This document shows, piece after piece, positions 34,609 through 42,697 of a stretch of DNA of 53,552 nt. The notes beneath the pieces are model-generated. The model searched no databases and had not been told where the DNA came from. It was given only the letters and a program-made list of their open reading frames with translations. A program made the translations under genes and the position numbers. The first letter of the stretch is position 1, and each line of letters opens with the position of its first letter. This DNA is from Curtobacterium oceanosedimentum (GTDB lineage Bacteria; Actinomycetota; Actinomycetes; Actinomycetales; Microbacteriaceae), in assembly GCF_020297365.1 (NCBI RefSeq), contig NZ_JAIXIG010000028.1:1-53552 (forward strand), given 5' to 3'.

Positions 34609-36186
34609 ATGCCTCACGCTCTGTCAGACCCGGCCGGACCGCACCACCTCGGGCTGGTCCTCGCCGCCGGTGGCGGCACCACCGAGACCGTCGACCCCTC
34701 GGGGTCCGTCCCGCAGCTGATCATCGCCGCGGTCGTCGGCATCGTGGTGATCATCGCGCTCATCACCTGGCTCAAGGTGCACCCGTTCATCGCGTTGGTG
34801 ATCGGTGCGCTCGGCGTCGGCATCGGCGCGGGGCTCGCACCGGACAAGGCGGTCACGAGCTTCGGCGACGGCTTCGGCGCGACCATGACGAGTGTCGGGA
34901 TCCTGGTCGGCCTCGGCGCCATGTTCGGCAAGATGCTCGTCGACTCCGGGGCGGCCGACCGCATCGTCGACACCCTGGTGCGCCGGTCGTCCCGGGCCGC
35001 GCTGCCCTGGACGATGGCCCTGATCGGAGCGCTCATCGGTCTGCCGATGTTCTTCGAGGTCGGCCTCGTGCTGCTCATTCCGATCATCGTGCTGGTCGCC
35101 AAGCGCAGCGAGGTGCCGATCATGAAGATCGCCGTGCCCGCCCTGGTCGGCCTGTCGACGATGCACGCGTTCGTCCCGCCGCACCCCGGACCGCTCGTCG
35201 CGATCTCGACGGTCGGCGCGAACCTCGGCACCACGCTCGCCTTCGGCATCGTGCTGGCGATCCCGGTGATCGTCCTGGCCGGTCCGCTGTTCGCCCGCTT
35301 CGCGGCGCGCTGGGTCGACATCCCCGCACCCGACATGTTCGGCTCGCGCGGCGCGGTCGCCACGGCCGGCCCCGGCTCGGGCTCGGCGTCCGGCGCCTTC
35401 GCCGACGACCCCGCCCACCCTGGACGGGAGGCCCGGCGAAGCCCCGCCACGCAGGACACGGCGTCCCTGCCCAACGGCAAGAGCGACTTCACCCGCGTCA
35501 TCAGCGAGCCGCGCAGCCCCTCGTTCACCGTCGCGCTGCTCGGCATCCTGCTGCCGGTCGTGCTCATGCTCGCCCAGGCGATCCGCGAGGCCACCGCCCC
35601 GGAGGCCACGGGCTCGTGGGTGAGCCTGCTCGACTTCCTCGGGTCGCCGATGATCGCCATCGGCATCGCCGCGGTCTACGCCATGGTCTTCTTCGCGATC
35701 GGCGGCGGCATGGACCGCTCGGCCGTGGCGAAGTCGCTCGAGAGCGCCCTGCCGCCCGTCGCGGGCGTGCTGCTCATCGTCGGTGCCGGCGGCGGCTTCA
35801 AGCAGGTGCTCATCGACACCGGCATCGGCGGGGTGATCGCCGACGCCGTGCAGGAGTCCGGCATCTCCGTGCTGCTCGTCGCCTGGGTCGTGTCGGCGCT
35901 GGTGCGCGTGGCCACCGGGTCGGCCACCGTCGCCACCGTGACGGCCGCGGGCATCATGGCGCCGATCGCCGCCGACCTGTCGTCGCCGATGACGTCGCTG
36001 CTCGTGCTGGCGATCGGTGCCGGATCGGTGTTCCTGTCGCACGTCAACGACGCCGGGTTCTGGCTCGTCAAGGGGTACCTCAACACGACCGTCGGGCAGA
36101 CGTTCAAGACGTGGACGGTCCTCGAGTGCCTCATCTCGGTGTTCGGCCTGCTCGGCGTGCTGCTGGCCGGGGTGTTCATCCGATGA
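34609..36186 (+). CDS. gntP: GntP-family gluconate:H+ symporter (525 aa)
   Basis: Gluconate/organic-acid permease with about 12-14 helices. Family pieces: VHPFIALVIGALGVGIGAGL, FGDGFGATMTSVGILVGLG, the signature FFEVGLVLLIPI, MHAFVPPHPGPL, and SVFLSHVNDAGFWLVKGY near the end. It is about 70-80 residues longer than usual. The excess is an N-terminal extension and a low-complexity cytoplasmic loop (about 245-300) that includes GREARRSPATQ, encoded by a copy of the GGACGGGAGGCCCGG repeat. AGGAAGGG precedes the ATG at 34609. The stop overlaps gntK (ATGA). Confidence 0.93.
   Translation: MPHALSDPAGPHHLGLVLAAGGGTTETVDPSGSVPQLIIAAVVGIVVIIALITWLKVHPFIALVIGALGVGIGAGLAPDKAVTSFGDGFGATMTSVGILVGLGAMFGKMLVDSGAADRIVDTLVRRSSRAALPWTMALIGALIGLPMFFEVGLVLLIPIIVLVAKRSEVPIMKIAVPALVGLSTMHAFVPPHPGPLVAISTVGANLGTTLAFGIVLAIPVIVLAGPLFARFAARWVDIPAPDMFGSRGAVATAGPGSGSASGAFADDPAHPGREARRSPATQDTASLPNGKSDFTRVISEPRSPSFTVALLGILLPVVLMLAQAIREATAPEATGSWVSLLDFLGSPMIAIGIAAVYAMVFFAIGGGMDRSAVAKSLESALPPVAGVLLIVGAGGGFKQVLIDTGIGGVIADAVQESGISVLLVAWVVSALVRVATGSATVATVTAAGIMAPIAADLSSPMTSLLVLAIGAGSVFLSHVNDAGFWLVKGYLNTTVGQTFKTWTVLECLISVFGLLGVLLAGVFIR
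35422..35436 (+). repeat. GGACGGGAGGCCCGG copy inside gntP
   Basis: This 15-mer is identical to the left arm of the hairpin at 22301-22315. No right arm follows. It encodes part of the extra cytoplasmic loop of the permease. Confidence 0.75.
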
Positions 36187-36740
36187 GCGACGTGACCGCA
36201 GCAGCCGAGGCCACCACCGCCGGCCCGGACGCCCGCGTCCTGGTCGTGATGGGGGTGTCCGGGTCGGGCAAGTCCACGGTCGCCGCCATGGTGGCCGAGC
36301 AGCTCGGGTGGGCGTTCGCCGAGGGCGACGCCATGCACCCGGCGGCGAACGTCGCGAAGATGCAGGCCGGCACCCCGCTCACCGACGAGGACCGCTGGCC
36401 CTGGCTCGAGGTCGTCGCCGACTGGATCCGGGGGCACCTGGACGCCGGGACGAACGGGGTCGTGACCTGCTCGGCGTTGAAGCGCTCGTACCGTGACGTG
36501 TTGCGGGCGCCCGGGGTGGTGTTCGTGCACGTGGCCGGTGACGGTGCCCTCATCGAGGAGCGGATGTCGCAGCGGTCCGGGCACTTCATGCCGACGTCGC
36601 TGTTGCGGTCGCAGCTCGCCACGCTCGAGGTGCCGGAGCCCGACGAGGCCCACCTGACCATCGCCGCCGACCGCACGCCGGAACAGGAGAGCGCCGAGGT
36701 CGTCGAGCGCCTCGGACTGGTCCCGATCCCGAGGGGCTGA
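36183..36740 (+). CDS. gntK: Gluconokinase (185 aa)
   Basis: ATP-dependent kinase making 6-phosphogluconate for the pentose phosphate pathway. P-loop GVSGSGKSTVAAMVA (about 24-38), then the family motifs FAEGDAMHPAANVAKMQAG and PLTDEDRWPWLE, CSALKRSYRDVLR and RSGHFMPTSLLRSQLATLE. Normal length with a short extra N-terminus. It overlaps the permease stop by 4 bp; regulator, permease and kinase form one gluconate uptake unit. Confidence 0.95.
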   Translation: MSDVTAAAEATTAGPDARVLVVMGVSGSGKSTVAAMVAEQLGWAFAEGDAMHPAANVAKMQAGTPLTDEDRWPWLEVVADWIRGHLDAGTNGVVTCSALKRSYRDVLRAPGVVFVHVAGDGALIEERMSQRSGHFMPTSLLRSQLATLEVPEPDEAHLTIAADRTPEQESAEVVERLGLVPIPRG

Positions 36741-36811
36741 TCGGGCACGGCCCGGGCAGGACAGACGGACCGGCCACGGCCGGCTCGTGGGTGCCCCGTC
36801 GTCCTCGGTGC

Positions 36812-37729
36812 TCAGGTGAAACGGATCGGCGTGCCGACCGGCAGGGCGGCGAGGGTCCGGGTCATCTCCGCCGAGATCCGCACGCAGCCGTGGGAGCTGC
36901 CCGTCGGGTCGGGGTAGTAGTGCAGCGCGGTCAGCGCCGCGTTCCCGCCGTACGACGGGATCCGCGAGGAGTGCGCGCCGGTCAGGATGATCGGGTTGCC
37001 CTGCGTGTACGTGACCCGCGTGTCGACGTAGGCGGCCTCGACGTAGGTGGCGGTGTCGGTCGGTGTGGGGTCCTCCGGCGTGCCGAGCCGCGCGGCCTCG
37101 GTCGCGGTGACCTCGCCGCCACGGGTGACGACGGACACCGTGCTCGCCGTCACGTCGACCGTGATCATCCGGTCCGTCCGGGTGATGGTGAAGTCGGCCG
37201 CCCGGGCCCAGGCGAACGTCGCACTCGGCGCGTCGGGGTCGCCGCCGTCGCCGGGGGTGCGGTTGCGGGACGGCGTCGACACCAGGATCATCCCGCCGTC
37301 CTCGCCGGGGGAGCGACCCCACACCGCGGTCGCCGCCGGCCGGTTGATCGTCGACACCAGGTGGGACAGGGTCGCCACGGGGCGGGCCCGGCTCGACGGG
37401 CTCGCGTACAGGGCGACGAGCGGCGTGCGCGGGGTCGCGATCCGCCAGGTGTCCTCGGGCTGCACGTCACCGCCGTCCAGCAGCTGCGGGACGACGGCGT
37501 CGTGGAACGCCAACGGCAGCGCGGCCAGTGCGGCGTCGGACGGTGCGGCGGGGACGGCGGCGAGCGCGGGCTCCGGGCTGGGCGTCGACGTGGGTGTGAC
37601 GGTCGCCGTCGCTCGTGCCGCACGGGTCGGTTCCGGCGTCGGGGCTCCGACCGTCACCCCCACCACGACGGCGACGGTGACGATCGCCACCGCGCCGGCG
37701 GTCGTCGCGATCCAGGTGGTCCGTCGCAC
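36812..37729 (-). CDS. L,D-transpeptidase (YkuD) with N-terminal membrane anchor (305 aa)
   Basis: One transmembrane helix (about 8-28), a Thr/Pro/Ala-rich spacer, then an unassigned region (about 60-185) and a C-terminal YkuD catalytic domain. The active-site motif is present as ALHYYPDPTGSSHGCVRIS (conserved His, then SHGC with the nucleophilic Cys, and Arg). It would form 3-3 peptidoglycan cross-links or anchor proteins outside the membrane. It converges on gntK across 71 bp that contain only a weak CCGGCC-AC-GGCCGG stem (36770-36783). Confidence 0.9.
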   Translation of the reverse strand: MRRTTWIATTAGAVAIVTVAVVVGVTVGAPTPEPTRAARATATVTPTSTPSPEPALAAVPAAPSDAALAALPLAFHDAVVPQLLDGGDVQPEDTWRIATPRTPLVALYASPSSRARPVATLSHLVSTINRPAATAVWGRSPGEDGGMILVSTPSRNRTPGDGGDPDAPSATFAWARAADFTITRTDRMITVDVTASTVSVVTRGGEVTATEAARLGTPEDPTPTDTATYVEAAYVDTRVTYTQGNPIILTGAHSSRIPSYGGNAALTALHYYPDPTGSSHGCVRISAEMTRTLAALPVGTPIRFT

Positions 37730-37751
37730 AGTGTGTCCCCTCGGTCGTGTC

Positions 37752-39431
37752 TCAGCGTTCGGTGACGCGGCCGCCCTCGACGCGCCACTGCCGGTCGAGC
37801 CGCACCGTCTCCAGCATGCGCCGGTCGTGCGTCACGAGCAGCAGGGTGCCGTCGTAGGACTCCAGCGCCTGCTCGAGCTGCTCGATCGCCGTCAGGTCGA
37901 GGTGGTTCGTCGGTTCGTCGAGCACGAGCACGTTCACCCCGCGGGCCTGCAGCAGGGCCAGCCCGGCGCGGGTCCGTTCCCCGGGGGAGAGCGCCGATGC
38001 CGGTCGTCCGACGTGGTCCGCCTTGAGGCCGAACTTGGCGAGCAGCGTCCGGACGTCGGCGGTCGTGTACTCGGGGACGACCGCCTCGAACGCGGCAGCG
38101 AGCGGCTGGTCGCCGGTGAACGCGGCACGGGCCTGGTCGACCTCGCCGACCGCGACGCTCGACCCGAGCGACGCGGTGCCGGTCGTCGGCGCCTGCTTGC
38201 CGAGCAGCGCCCGCAGCAGGGTGGACTTGCCGGCGCCGTTCGGCCCGGTGATGCCGATGCGGTCGCCGCCGTCGACCTGCAGCGACACCGGACCGAGCGT
38301 GAAGTCGCCCTGCGTGAAGGTGGCGTCGGACAGTGTCGCGACGACCGCCGACGAGCGGGGCGCGCTGCCGATCGTGAACTCGAGCTGCCACTCCTTGCGC
38401 GGCTCCTCGACCTCGTCGAGCCGGGCGATGCGGGACTCCATCTGCCGGACCTTCTGCGCCTGCTTCTCGCTCGACTCCGAGGCGGCCCGACGACGGATCT
38501 TGTCGTTGTCCGGGTTCTTCTTCATCGCGTTGCGCACGCCCTGGCTCGACCACTCCCGCTGGGTCCGGGCACGGGAGACCAGGTCGGCCTTGGTGGACGC
38601 GTACTCGTCGTACGCATCACGCTTGTGCTGCCGGGCGATCTCGCGCTCCTCGAGGAACGAGTCGTACCCACCGCCGAACAGCCGGTTCGACGACTGCGCC
38701 AGGTCGAGCTCGAGCACCGCGGTCACCGAGCGGGCCAGGAACTCGCGGTCGTGGCTGACGAGCACCACCCCGCCGCGCAGCCCGCGCACGAACGCCTCGA
38801 GCCGGTCGAGCCCGTCCAGGTCGAGGTCGTTCGTCGGCTCGTCGAGCAGGACGACGTCGAACCGCGACAGCAGCAGCGCGGCGAGTCCGACGCGGGCGAC
38901 CTGCCCACCGGACAACGCGGACATCAGGGAGTCCGGACCGACGCCGTCCGCACCGGAGCCGTCGGCGCCCGTGCCCGGCTCCAGCCCGAGGTCGGCGAGC
39001 ACGGCCGGGATCCGGTCCTCCAGGTCGGCGGCGCCCGCGGCGAGCCAACGATCGAGCGCTGCCGAGTACCGGTCGGCCGCGGCATCGCCGGCGTCGGGGT
39101 CGCCGAGCGCCGCAGCGGCCGCGTCCATGACGGCGGTCGCCTCGGCGCAGCCGGTGCGTCGCGCGATGTACGCGGCGACGGTCTCGCCCGCGATGCGCTC
39201 GTGCTCCTGGGGCAGCCAGCCCACGAACGCGTCCGTCGGCGCCAGGGAGACCGTGCCGGCGAGGGGCTCGTCGACCCCCGCGAGCAACCGCAGCAGGGTG
39301 GACTTGCCGGCACCGTTCACCCCGACGACCCCGATCACGTCGCCGGGTGCCACCGTCAGGTCGAGGGAGTCGAACAGCGTGCGAGCGGCGTACCCGCCGG
39401 ACAGGCCCTTGGCGACGAGCGTGGCGGTCAT
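37752..39431 (-). CDS. ABC-F family ATPase (559 aa)
   Basis: Soluble protein with two ABC ATPase domains and no membrane part, so a ribosome-associated ABC-F (translation factor or antibiotic protection) is expected. Domain 1: GVNGAGKST, LSGGQVARV, VVLLDEPTNDLDLDGLDRLE. A charged linker about 280-350 (KADLVSRARTQREWSSQG). Domain 2: GPNGAGKST, LSPGERTRAGLALL (ABC signature changed from SGGQ to SPGE), VLVLDEPTNHLDL. ATG at 39431 chosen as the family-like N-terminus (MTATLVAKGLSGGYA). Divergent from the HIT gene. Confidence 0.9.
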   Translation of the reverse strand: MTATLVAKGLSGGYAARTLFDSLDLTVAPGDVIGVVGVNGAGKSTLLRLLAGVDEPLAGTVSLAPTDAFVGWLPQEHERIAGETVAAYIARRTGCAEATAVMDAAAAALGDPDAGDAAADRYSAALDRWLAAGAADLEDRIPAVLADLGLEPGTGADGSGADGVGPDSLMSALSGGQVARVGLAALLLSRFDVVLLDEPTNDLDLDGLDRLEAFVRGLRGGVVLVSHDREFLARSVTAVLELDLAQSSNRLFGGGYDSFLEEREIARQHKRDAYDEYASTKADLVSRARTQREWSSQGVRNAMKKNPDNDKIRRRAASESSEKQAQKVRQMESRIARLDEVEEPRKEWQLEFTIGSAPRSSAVVATLSDATFTQGDFTLGPVSLQVDGGDRIGITGPNGAGKSTLLRALLGKQAPTTGTASLGSSVAVGEVDQARAAFTGDQPLAAAFEAVVPEYTTADVRTLLAKFGLKADHVGRPASALSPGERTRAGLALLQARGVNVLVLDEPTNHLDLTAIEQLEQALESYDGTLLLVTHDRRMLETVRLDRQWRVEGGRVTER

Positions 39432-39483
39432 GCGCCCATCGTCCCACGCGGAGCACCCCGCCCACGTGCAGCAGACTGGGCCG

Positions 39484-39900
39484 ATGGACTCCTGCGTCTT
39501 CTGTGCCGTCATCGCCGGCGACGAACCCGCCGTGTGGGTCGAGCGCGAGGAGCACGCCGTCGCGTTCGCGCCGCTGCCGGACTCCGCGCTCGCTCCCGGC
39601 CACACCCTGGTCGTCCCGGTCGAGCACACCGCCGACCTGCTCACCGCCGGGCCCACGGCGCTCGCCGCCACCACGGCCCTGGCGCAGCGGGTGGCCCGTG
39701 CGATGAAGGGTGCACTCGGCGCGACGGGCACGGTGCTGCTGCAGGCCTCCGGCGCGGACGCGGGCCAGAGCGTGCCGCACCTGCACCTCCACGTCGTGCC
39801 GTGCTGGCCGGACGACGGCACCACCCACTGGCCCGAGCGACGGTCGGCGCACGTGGTGGACGGCGACCCGCACGCGCTGCTCGCCGAGATGTTCGAGTAG
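39484..39900 (+). CDS. HIT-family hydrolase (138 aa)
   Basis: Histidine-triad nucleotide hydrolase/transferase. The N-terminal zinc-type CVFCAVIAG pair, the strand APGHTLVVPVEH and the triad VPHLHLHVVP are intact. Substrates are usually AMP-linked compounds. The box CAGACT (39472-39477) ends 6 nt before the ATG, a probable leaderless promoter. Confidence 0.9.
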   Translation: MDSCVFCAVIAGDEPAVWVEREEHAVAFAPLPDSALAPGHTLVVPVEHTADLLTAGPTALAATTALAQRVARAMKGALGATGTVLLQASGADAGQSVPHLHLHVVPCWPDDGTTHWPERRSAHVVDGDPHALLAEMFE

Positions 39901-39915
39901 CCGGCGCTCCCGGCC

Positions 39916-40218
39916 TCAGCCCTGCGGCGGCGCCAGGCGTCCCGCGCCCACGGGCAGGAGTCCTGCCCGGTACTCCAGGACGTCCGTCCGCCCGACGGTC
40001 ACCGACACCGCGCCGAACCGCCACACGCGGTTGTACAGGTACACGCCGACCACCGTGTCGCCGTCGTCGGGCACCGCCCACGTTCCGGTGCCCCACTGCG
40101 CCGGCTGGCCGACGCCGTCGATCGTCACGGTCGGCCGGGCGAACCAGGTGAACGGGGGACGCACGAGCCGGAGTTCGAGCCGGCGCTTCGTCGTGCCGGA
40201 GGGGAGCGGGGAGTCCAC
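39916..40218 (-). CDS. Hypothetical protein (100 aa)
   Basis: Not recognised. Strand-rich: KRRLELRLVRPPFTWFARP, VTIDGVGQPAQWGTGTW, TVVGVYLYNRVWRFGAVSV. No signal, helix or cysteine, so a small cytoplasmic beta protein is likely. The GTG at 40218 is chosen because TACCCT (40225-40230) ends 6 nt upstream; another GTG lies 3 bp earlier. Divergent from the amidase with 40 bp between the starts. Confidence 0.65.
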   Translation of the reverse strand: MDSPLPSGTTKRRLELRLVRPPFTWFARPTVTIDGVGQPAQWGTGTWAVPDDGDTVVGVYLYNRVWRFGAVSVTVGRTDVLEYRAGLLPVGAGRLAPPQG

Positions 40219-40224
40219 CACCGA

Positions 40225-40251
40225 AGGGTACCGGCCGCCGACGCCTAGGCT
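40225..40251. promoter_or_regulatory. Divergent leaderless promoters, TACCCT (minus) and TAGGCT (plus)
   Basis: Minus-strand -10 TACCCT at 40225-40230 serves the start at 40218 (6 nt). Plus-strand -10 TAGGCT at 40246-40251 serves the GTG at 40259 (7 nt). The two -35 regions must fall on the opposite gene or its start. Confidence 0.55.
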
Positions 40252-40258
40252 CGGAGAC

Positions 40259-41704
40259 GTGTTCGAACTCCACCACCTCTCCGCACAGGAACTCTGGGAC
40301 TGGATCCGCCGGGGCGAGGCGACCGCCCTCGAGGTCACCGAGCACTACCTGGGCCGCGTGGAACGCCTGGACGCCGGACTCGGCGCATTCGTGACGGTCA
40401 CGGCGGACGCGGCACGGACGCGAGCCGACCGTCTCGGTCACCTGGTGCCGACGTCGCGACCGCTGTGGGGCCTCCCGTCCGCCGACAAGGACCTGTACGA
40501 CCGCGCCGAGGTCCCCACGCGGAACGGGACCACGAGCCTGCCGGAGCGGCCCGCGTCGGCCGACCACCCGCTCGTCGCCGCGCTCGACGCAGCCGGCACC
40601 GTCAGCCTCGGCAAGACGGCGTCGCCAGAGTTCGGCATGTCGTCGTCGTCCGAGACCCGGCTCGGCGTGACGCGGAACCCCTACGACACCACGCGCGCGC
40701 CGGGCGGCTCGTCGAGCGGTGCGGCCGTCGCCGTCGCTGCCGGGCTGCTGCCCGCCGCGGTCGGTTCGGACGGCGGGGGATCGGTGCGAATCCCCGCCGC
40801 GGCGACCGGACTCGTCGGCCTCAAGTCGAGCCGCGGCCGCGTGCCGTCGATGCCCGGCCGCTCCGGCGTCGGCGGGCTGTCCGTCGCCGGGCCGCTCACC
40901 CGCTCCGTCGCGGACGCCGGCATGCTCCTCGACGCCCTGGTCGCGCCCACGGGGTTGCCGGAACCGTCGCCGTACGCCCTGGTCACGCCCGACGTCGGCG
41001 AGGGGCCGTTCACCGCTGCGGCCGTCCGCGGCGAGGGCCGGTTCGTCATCGGGCTGCTCGACGGCTCGCCGTGGGACGACACCGTCGACGTGGTCGTCGA
41101 CCCCGCCGCCCGAGCCGCCGTCGAGACCGCCGTGCGGGTGCTCGGCGAGGTCGGCCACGGCGTCGAGGACGTCCGGATGCCTCGCGTGCCCTACGCCGAC
41201 GCGTTCCGGGTCGCATGGGAGAGCTCCGCCGCCCGGCTGCCGATGGTGCCCGGCATCGACCTGTCGGCGCTCACCCCGCTCGTGGCGTGGCTCGTCGCAC
41301 GCGGTCGGGCGCTGACCGGCACGCAGGTCCTCGAGGCGATGACCACGCTCGACACCTTCTCGACGACGCTCATCGGCGCGTTCGACCGGTTCGACGCGGT
41401 GCTCACACCGACGCTCGCGCTCACGCCGCGGCCCCTCGGCTGGTACGGCGACGACCCGGAGGAGGACTTCCGCCGCCAGTGCGCGTACTCGCCGTGGACG
41501 TCGATGGCGAACGTGTCCGGGCTGCCGGCCATCACCCTGCCGGTCGGGGTCACCGACGACGACCACCCGGACGGCGGCGGCCTGCCGATGGGCGTCCAGC
41601 TGATCGGACGCCCCGGTGGCGAGCGCGTCCTGCTCGCGATCGGCGCGCAGCTCGAGCGCCGGTTGCGGTGGCAGCGGCGGCACCCGGCCGCCTGGACCGC
41701 CTGA
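40259..41704 (+). CDS. Amidase-signature family amidase (481 aa)
   Basis: Hydrolase of the amidase signature family with a Ser-cisSer-Lys triad: Lys in LPSADKDLYD, the Ser-rich block RAPGGSSSGAAVAVAAG, and GSDGGGSVRIPAAATGLVGL with the nucleophile. The C-terminal NVSGLPAITLPVG is typical. It lacks GatB/GatC neighbours, so it is a stand-alone amidase rather than tRNA amidotransferase GatA. GTG start by leaderless promoter. Confidence 0.9.
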   Translation: MFELHHLSAQELWDWIRRGEATALEVTEHYLGRVERLDAGLGAFVTVTADAARTRADRLGHLVPTSRPLWGLPSADKDLYDRAEVPTRNGTTSLPERPASADHPLVAALDAAGTVSLGKTASPEFGMSSSSETRLGVTRNPYDTTRAPGGSSSGAAVAVAAGLLPAAVGSDGGGSVRIPAAATGLVGLKSSRGRVPSMPGRSGVGGLSVAGPLTRSVADAGMLLDALVAPTGLPEPSPYALVTPDVGEGPFTAAAVRGEGRFVIGLLDGSPWDDTVDVVVDPAARAAVETAVRVLGEVGHGVEDVRMPRVPYADAFRVAWESSAARLPMVPGIDLSALTPLVAWLVARGRALTGTQVLEAMTTLDTFSTTLIGAFDRFDAVLTPTLALTPRPLGWYGDDPEEDFRRQCAYSPWTSMANVSGLPAITLPVGVTDDDHPDGGGLPMGVQLIGRPGGERVLLAIGAQLERRLRWQRRHPAAWTA

Positions 41705-41752
41705 CGGGAGGCCCGTGCCGGGTCGCGCGCGCGGCGCCACGCGGCGCCGTCC

Positions 41753-41889
41753 GTGCGTGCGCATCTTCCGACCGAGCACCCGTCGATCGACTCGTGTTCC
41801 GTCGGAGTGTGCACATGCATCGGTTGCGTGCGCATGTTCCGACGGACCACGCGTCGATCGACTCGTGGAACGTCGCAGAATCTGCCCGC
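41753..41889. repeat. Paired imperfect palindromes, repeat locus C
   Basis: Unit 1 (41753-41820): arms GTGCGTGCGCATCTTCCGAC and GTCGGAGTGTGCACATGCAT. Unit 2 (41823-41889): left arm GTTGCGTGCGCATGTTCCGA plus C, right arm decayed (GTCGCAGAATCTGCCCGC). Both loops hold CGTCGATCGACTCGTG. With a lone TGACGGGAGGCCCG half-element at 41702 they fill the gap between the amidase and the convergent ABC gene. Confidence 0.8.
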
Positions 41890-41914
41890 TGCCGCCGCGC
41901 CCGCGCCCGCGCCC

Positions 41915-42697
41915 CTACGGCAGCGTCGGCGCCGCCGCCACCAACGCCTGCGTCACCGCGTGCTGCGGCGCGTCGAGCAACGACACCGGCCCGTGCTCGA
42001 CGATCCGGCCCTCGGACATCACCGCCACCGTGTCGCACAGCCGTTGGACCACGCCGATGTCGTGCGACACCAGCACCAGGGTCAGCCCGAGGTCGTCGGC
42101 GAGCGACCGGAACAGCTCGATCACCCGGGCGCGGACCACCACGTCGAGGGCGCTCATCGGCTCGTCCCCGAACAGGATCCGCGGCGAGTGCACCACGGCA
42201 CGGGCGATCGCGATGCGCTGCCGCTGCCCGCCGGAGAACTCGTGCGGGTACCGGTCGACCGCGTCGGCGGGCAGGTCGACGCGCTCGAGCACCGACGCCA
42301 CGAGTGACTCGTGCGACCCGGGGACCCGCAGCGCCCGCAGCGGCTCGGCGACGATCGCGCCGACGCGCATCCGCGGGTCGAGCGACGCGTACGGGTCCTG
42401 GAACACCACCCCGGTCTCGCGACGGAACCAGCGCATCGCAGCTGCGGACTGTGACGCGACCACCGGACGACCGGAGGCGACGACGGTGCCGGCGGAAGGG
42501 GCCTCCAGACCGGCGAGCAGCCGCACCAGGGTGGACTTGCCGGACCCCGACTCGCCGACGATGCCGAGCCGCGCGCCGGGGGCGACCGTCAGGTCGACGC
42601 CGTCGACGGCGGTGCGGAGCGGACCGGGTTCGAACGGACCGCGGCGGGGGAGCCGGTAGGTGCGGTGCAGGCCGGTGGCGTGCAGGACGTCGGTCAC
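41915..42697 (-). CDS. Oligopeptide ABC transporter ATPase, DppF-like (260 aa)
   Basis: Second ATPase of a peptide importer. Walker [11 protein letters not shown]-loop [16 protein letters not shown] (typical of the Opp/Dpp class), signature [14 protein letters not shown], Walker [14 protein letters not shown] and the switch [10 protein letters not shown]. Last of five genes joined by 4-bp overlaps or short gaps. It lacks the C-terminal oligopeptide extension common in DppF. Confidence 0.92.
   Translation of the reverse strand: MTDVLHATGLHRTYRLPRRGPFEPGPLRTAVDGVDLTVAPGARLGIVGESGSGKSTLVRLLAGLEAPSAGTVVASGRPVVASQSAAAMRWFRRETGVVFQDPYASLDPRMRVGAIVAEPLRALRVPGSHESLVASVLERVDLPADAVDRYPHEFSGGQRQRIAIARAVVHSPRILFGDEPMSALDVVVRARVIELFRSLADDLGLTLVLVSHDIGVVQRLCDTVAVMSEGRIVEHGPVSLLDAPQHAVTQALVAAAPTLP

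Noticed and set aside
40259..41704. Amidase as tRNA amidotransferase subunit GatA
   Set aside because: No gatB or gatC beside it, and it is preceded by its own leaderless promoter and followed by repeats.
16965..41889. Possible CRISPR array from the repeated palindromes
   Set aside because: Only two units per locus, no spacers of regular size, and no cas genes in the window.
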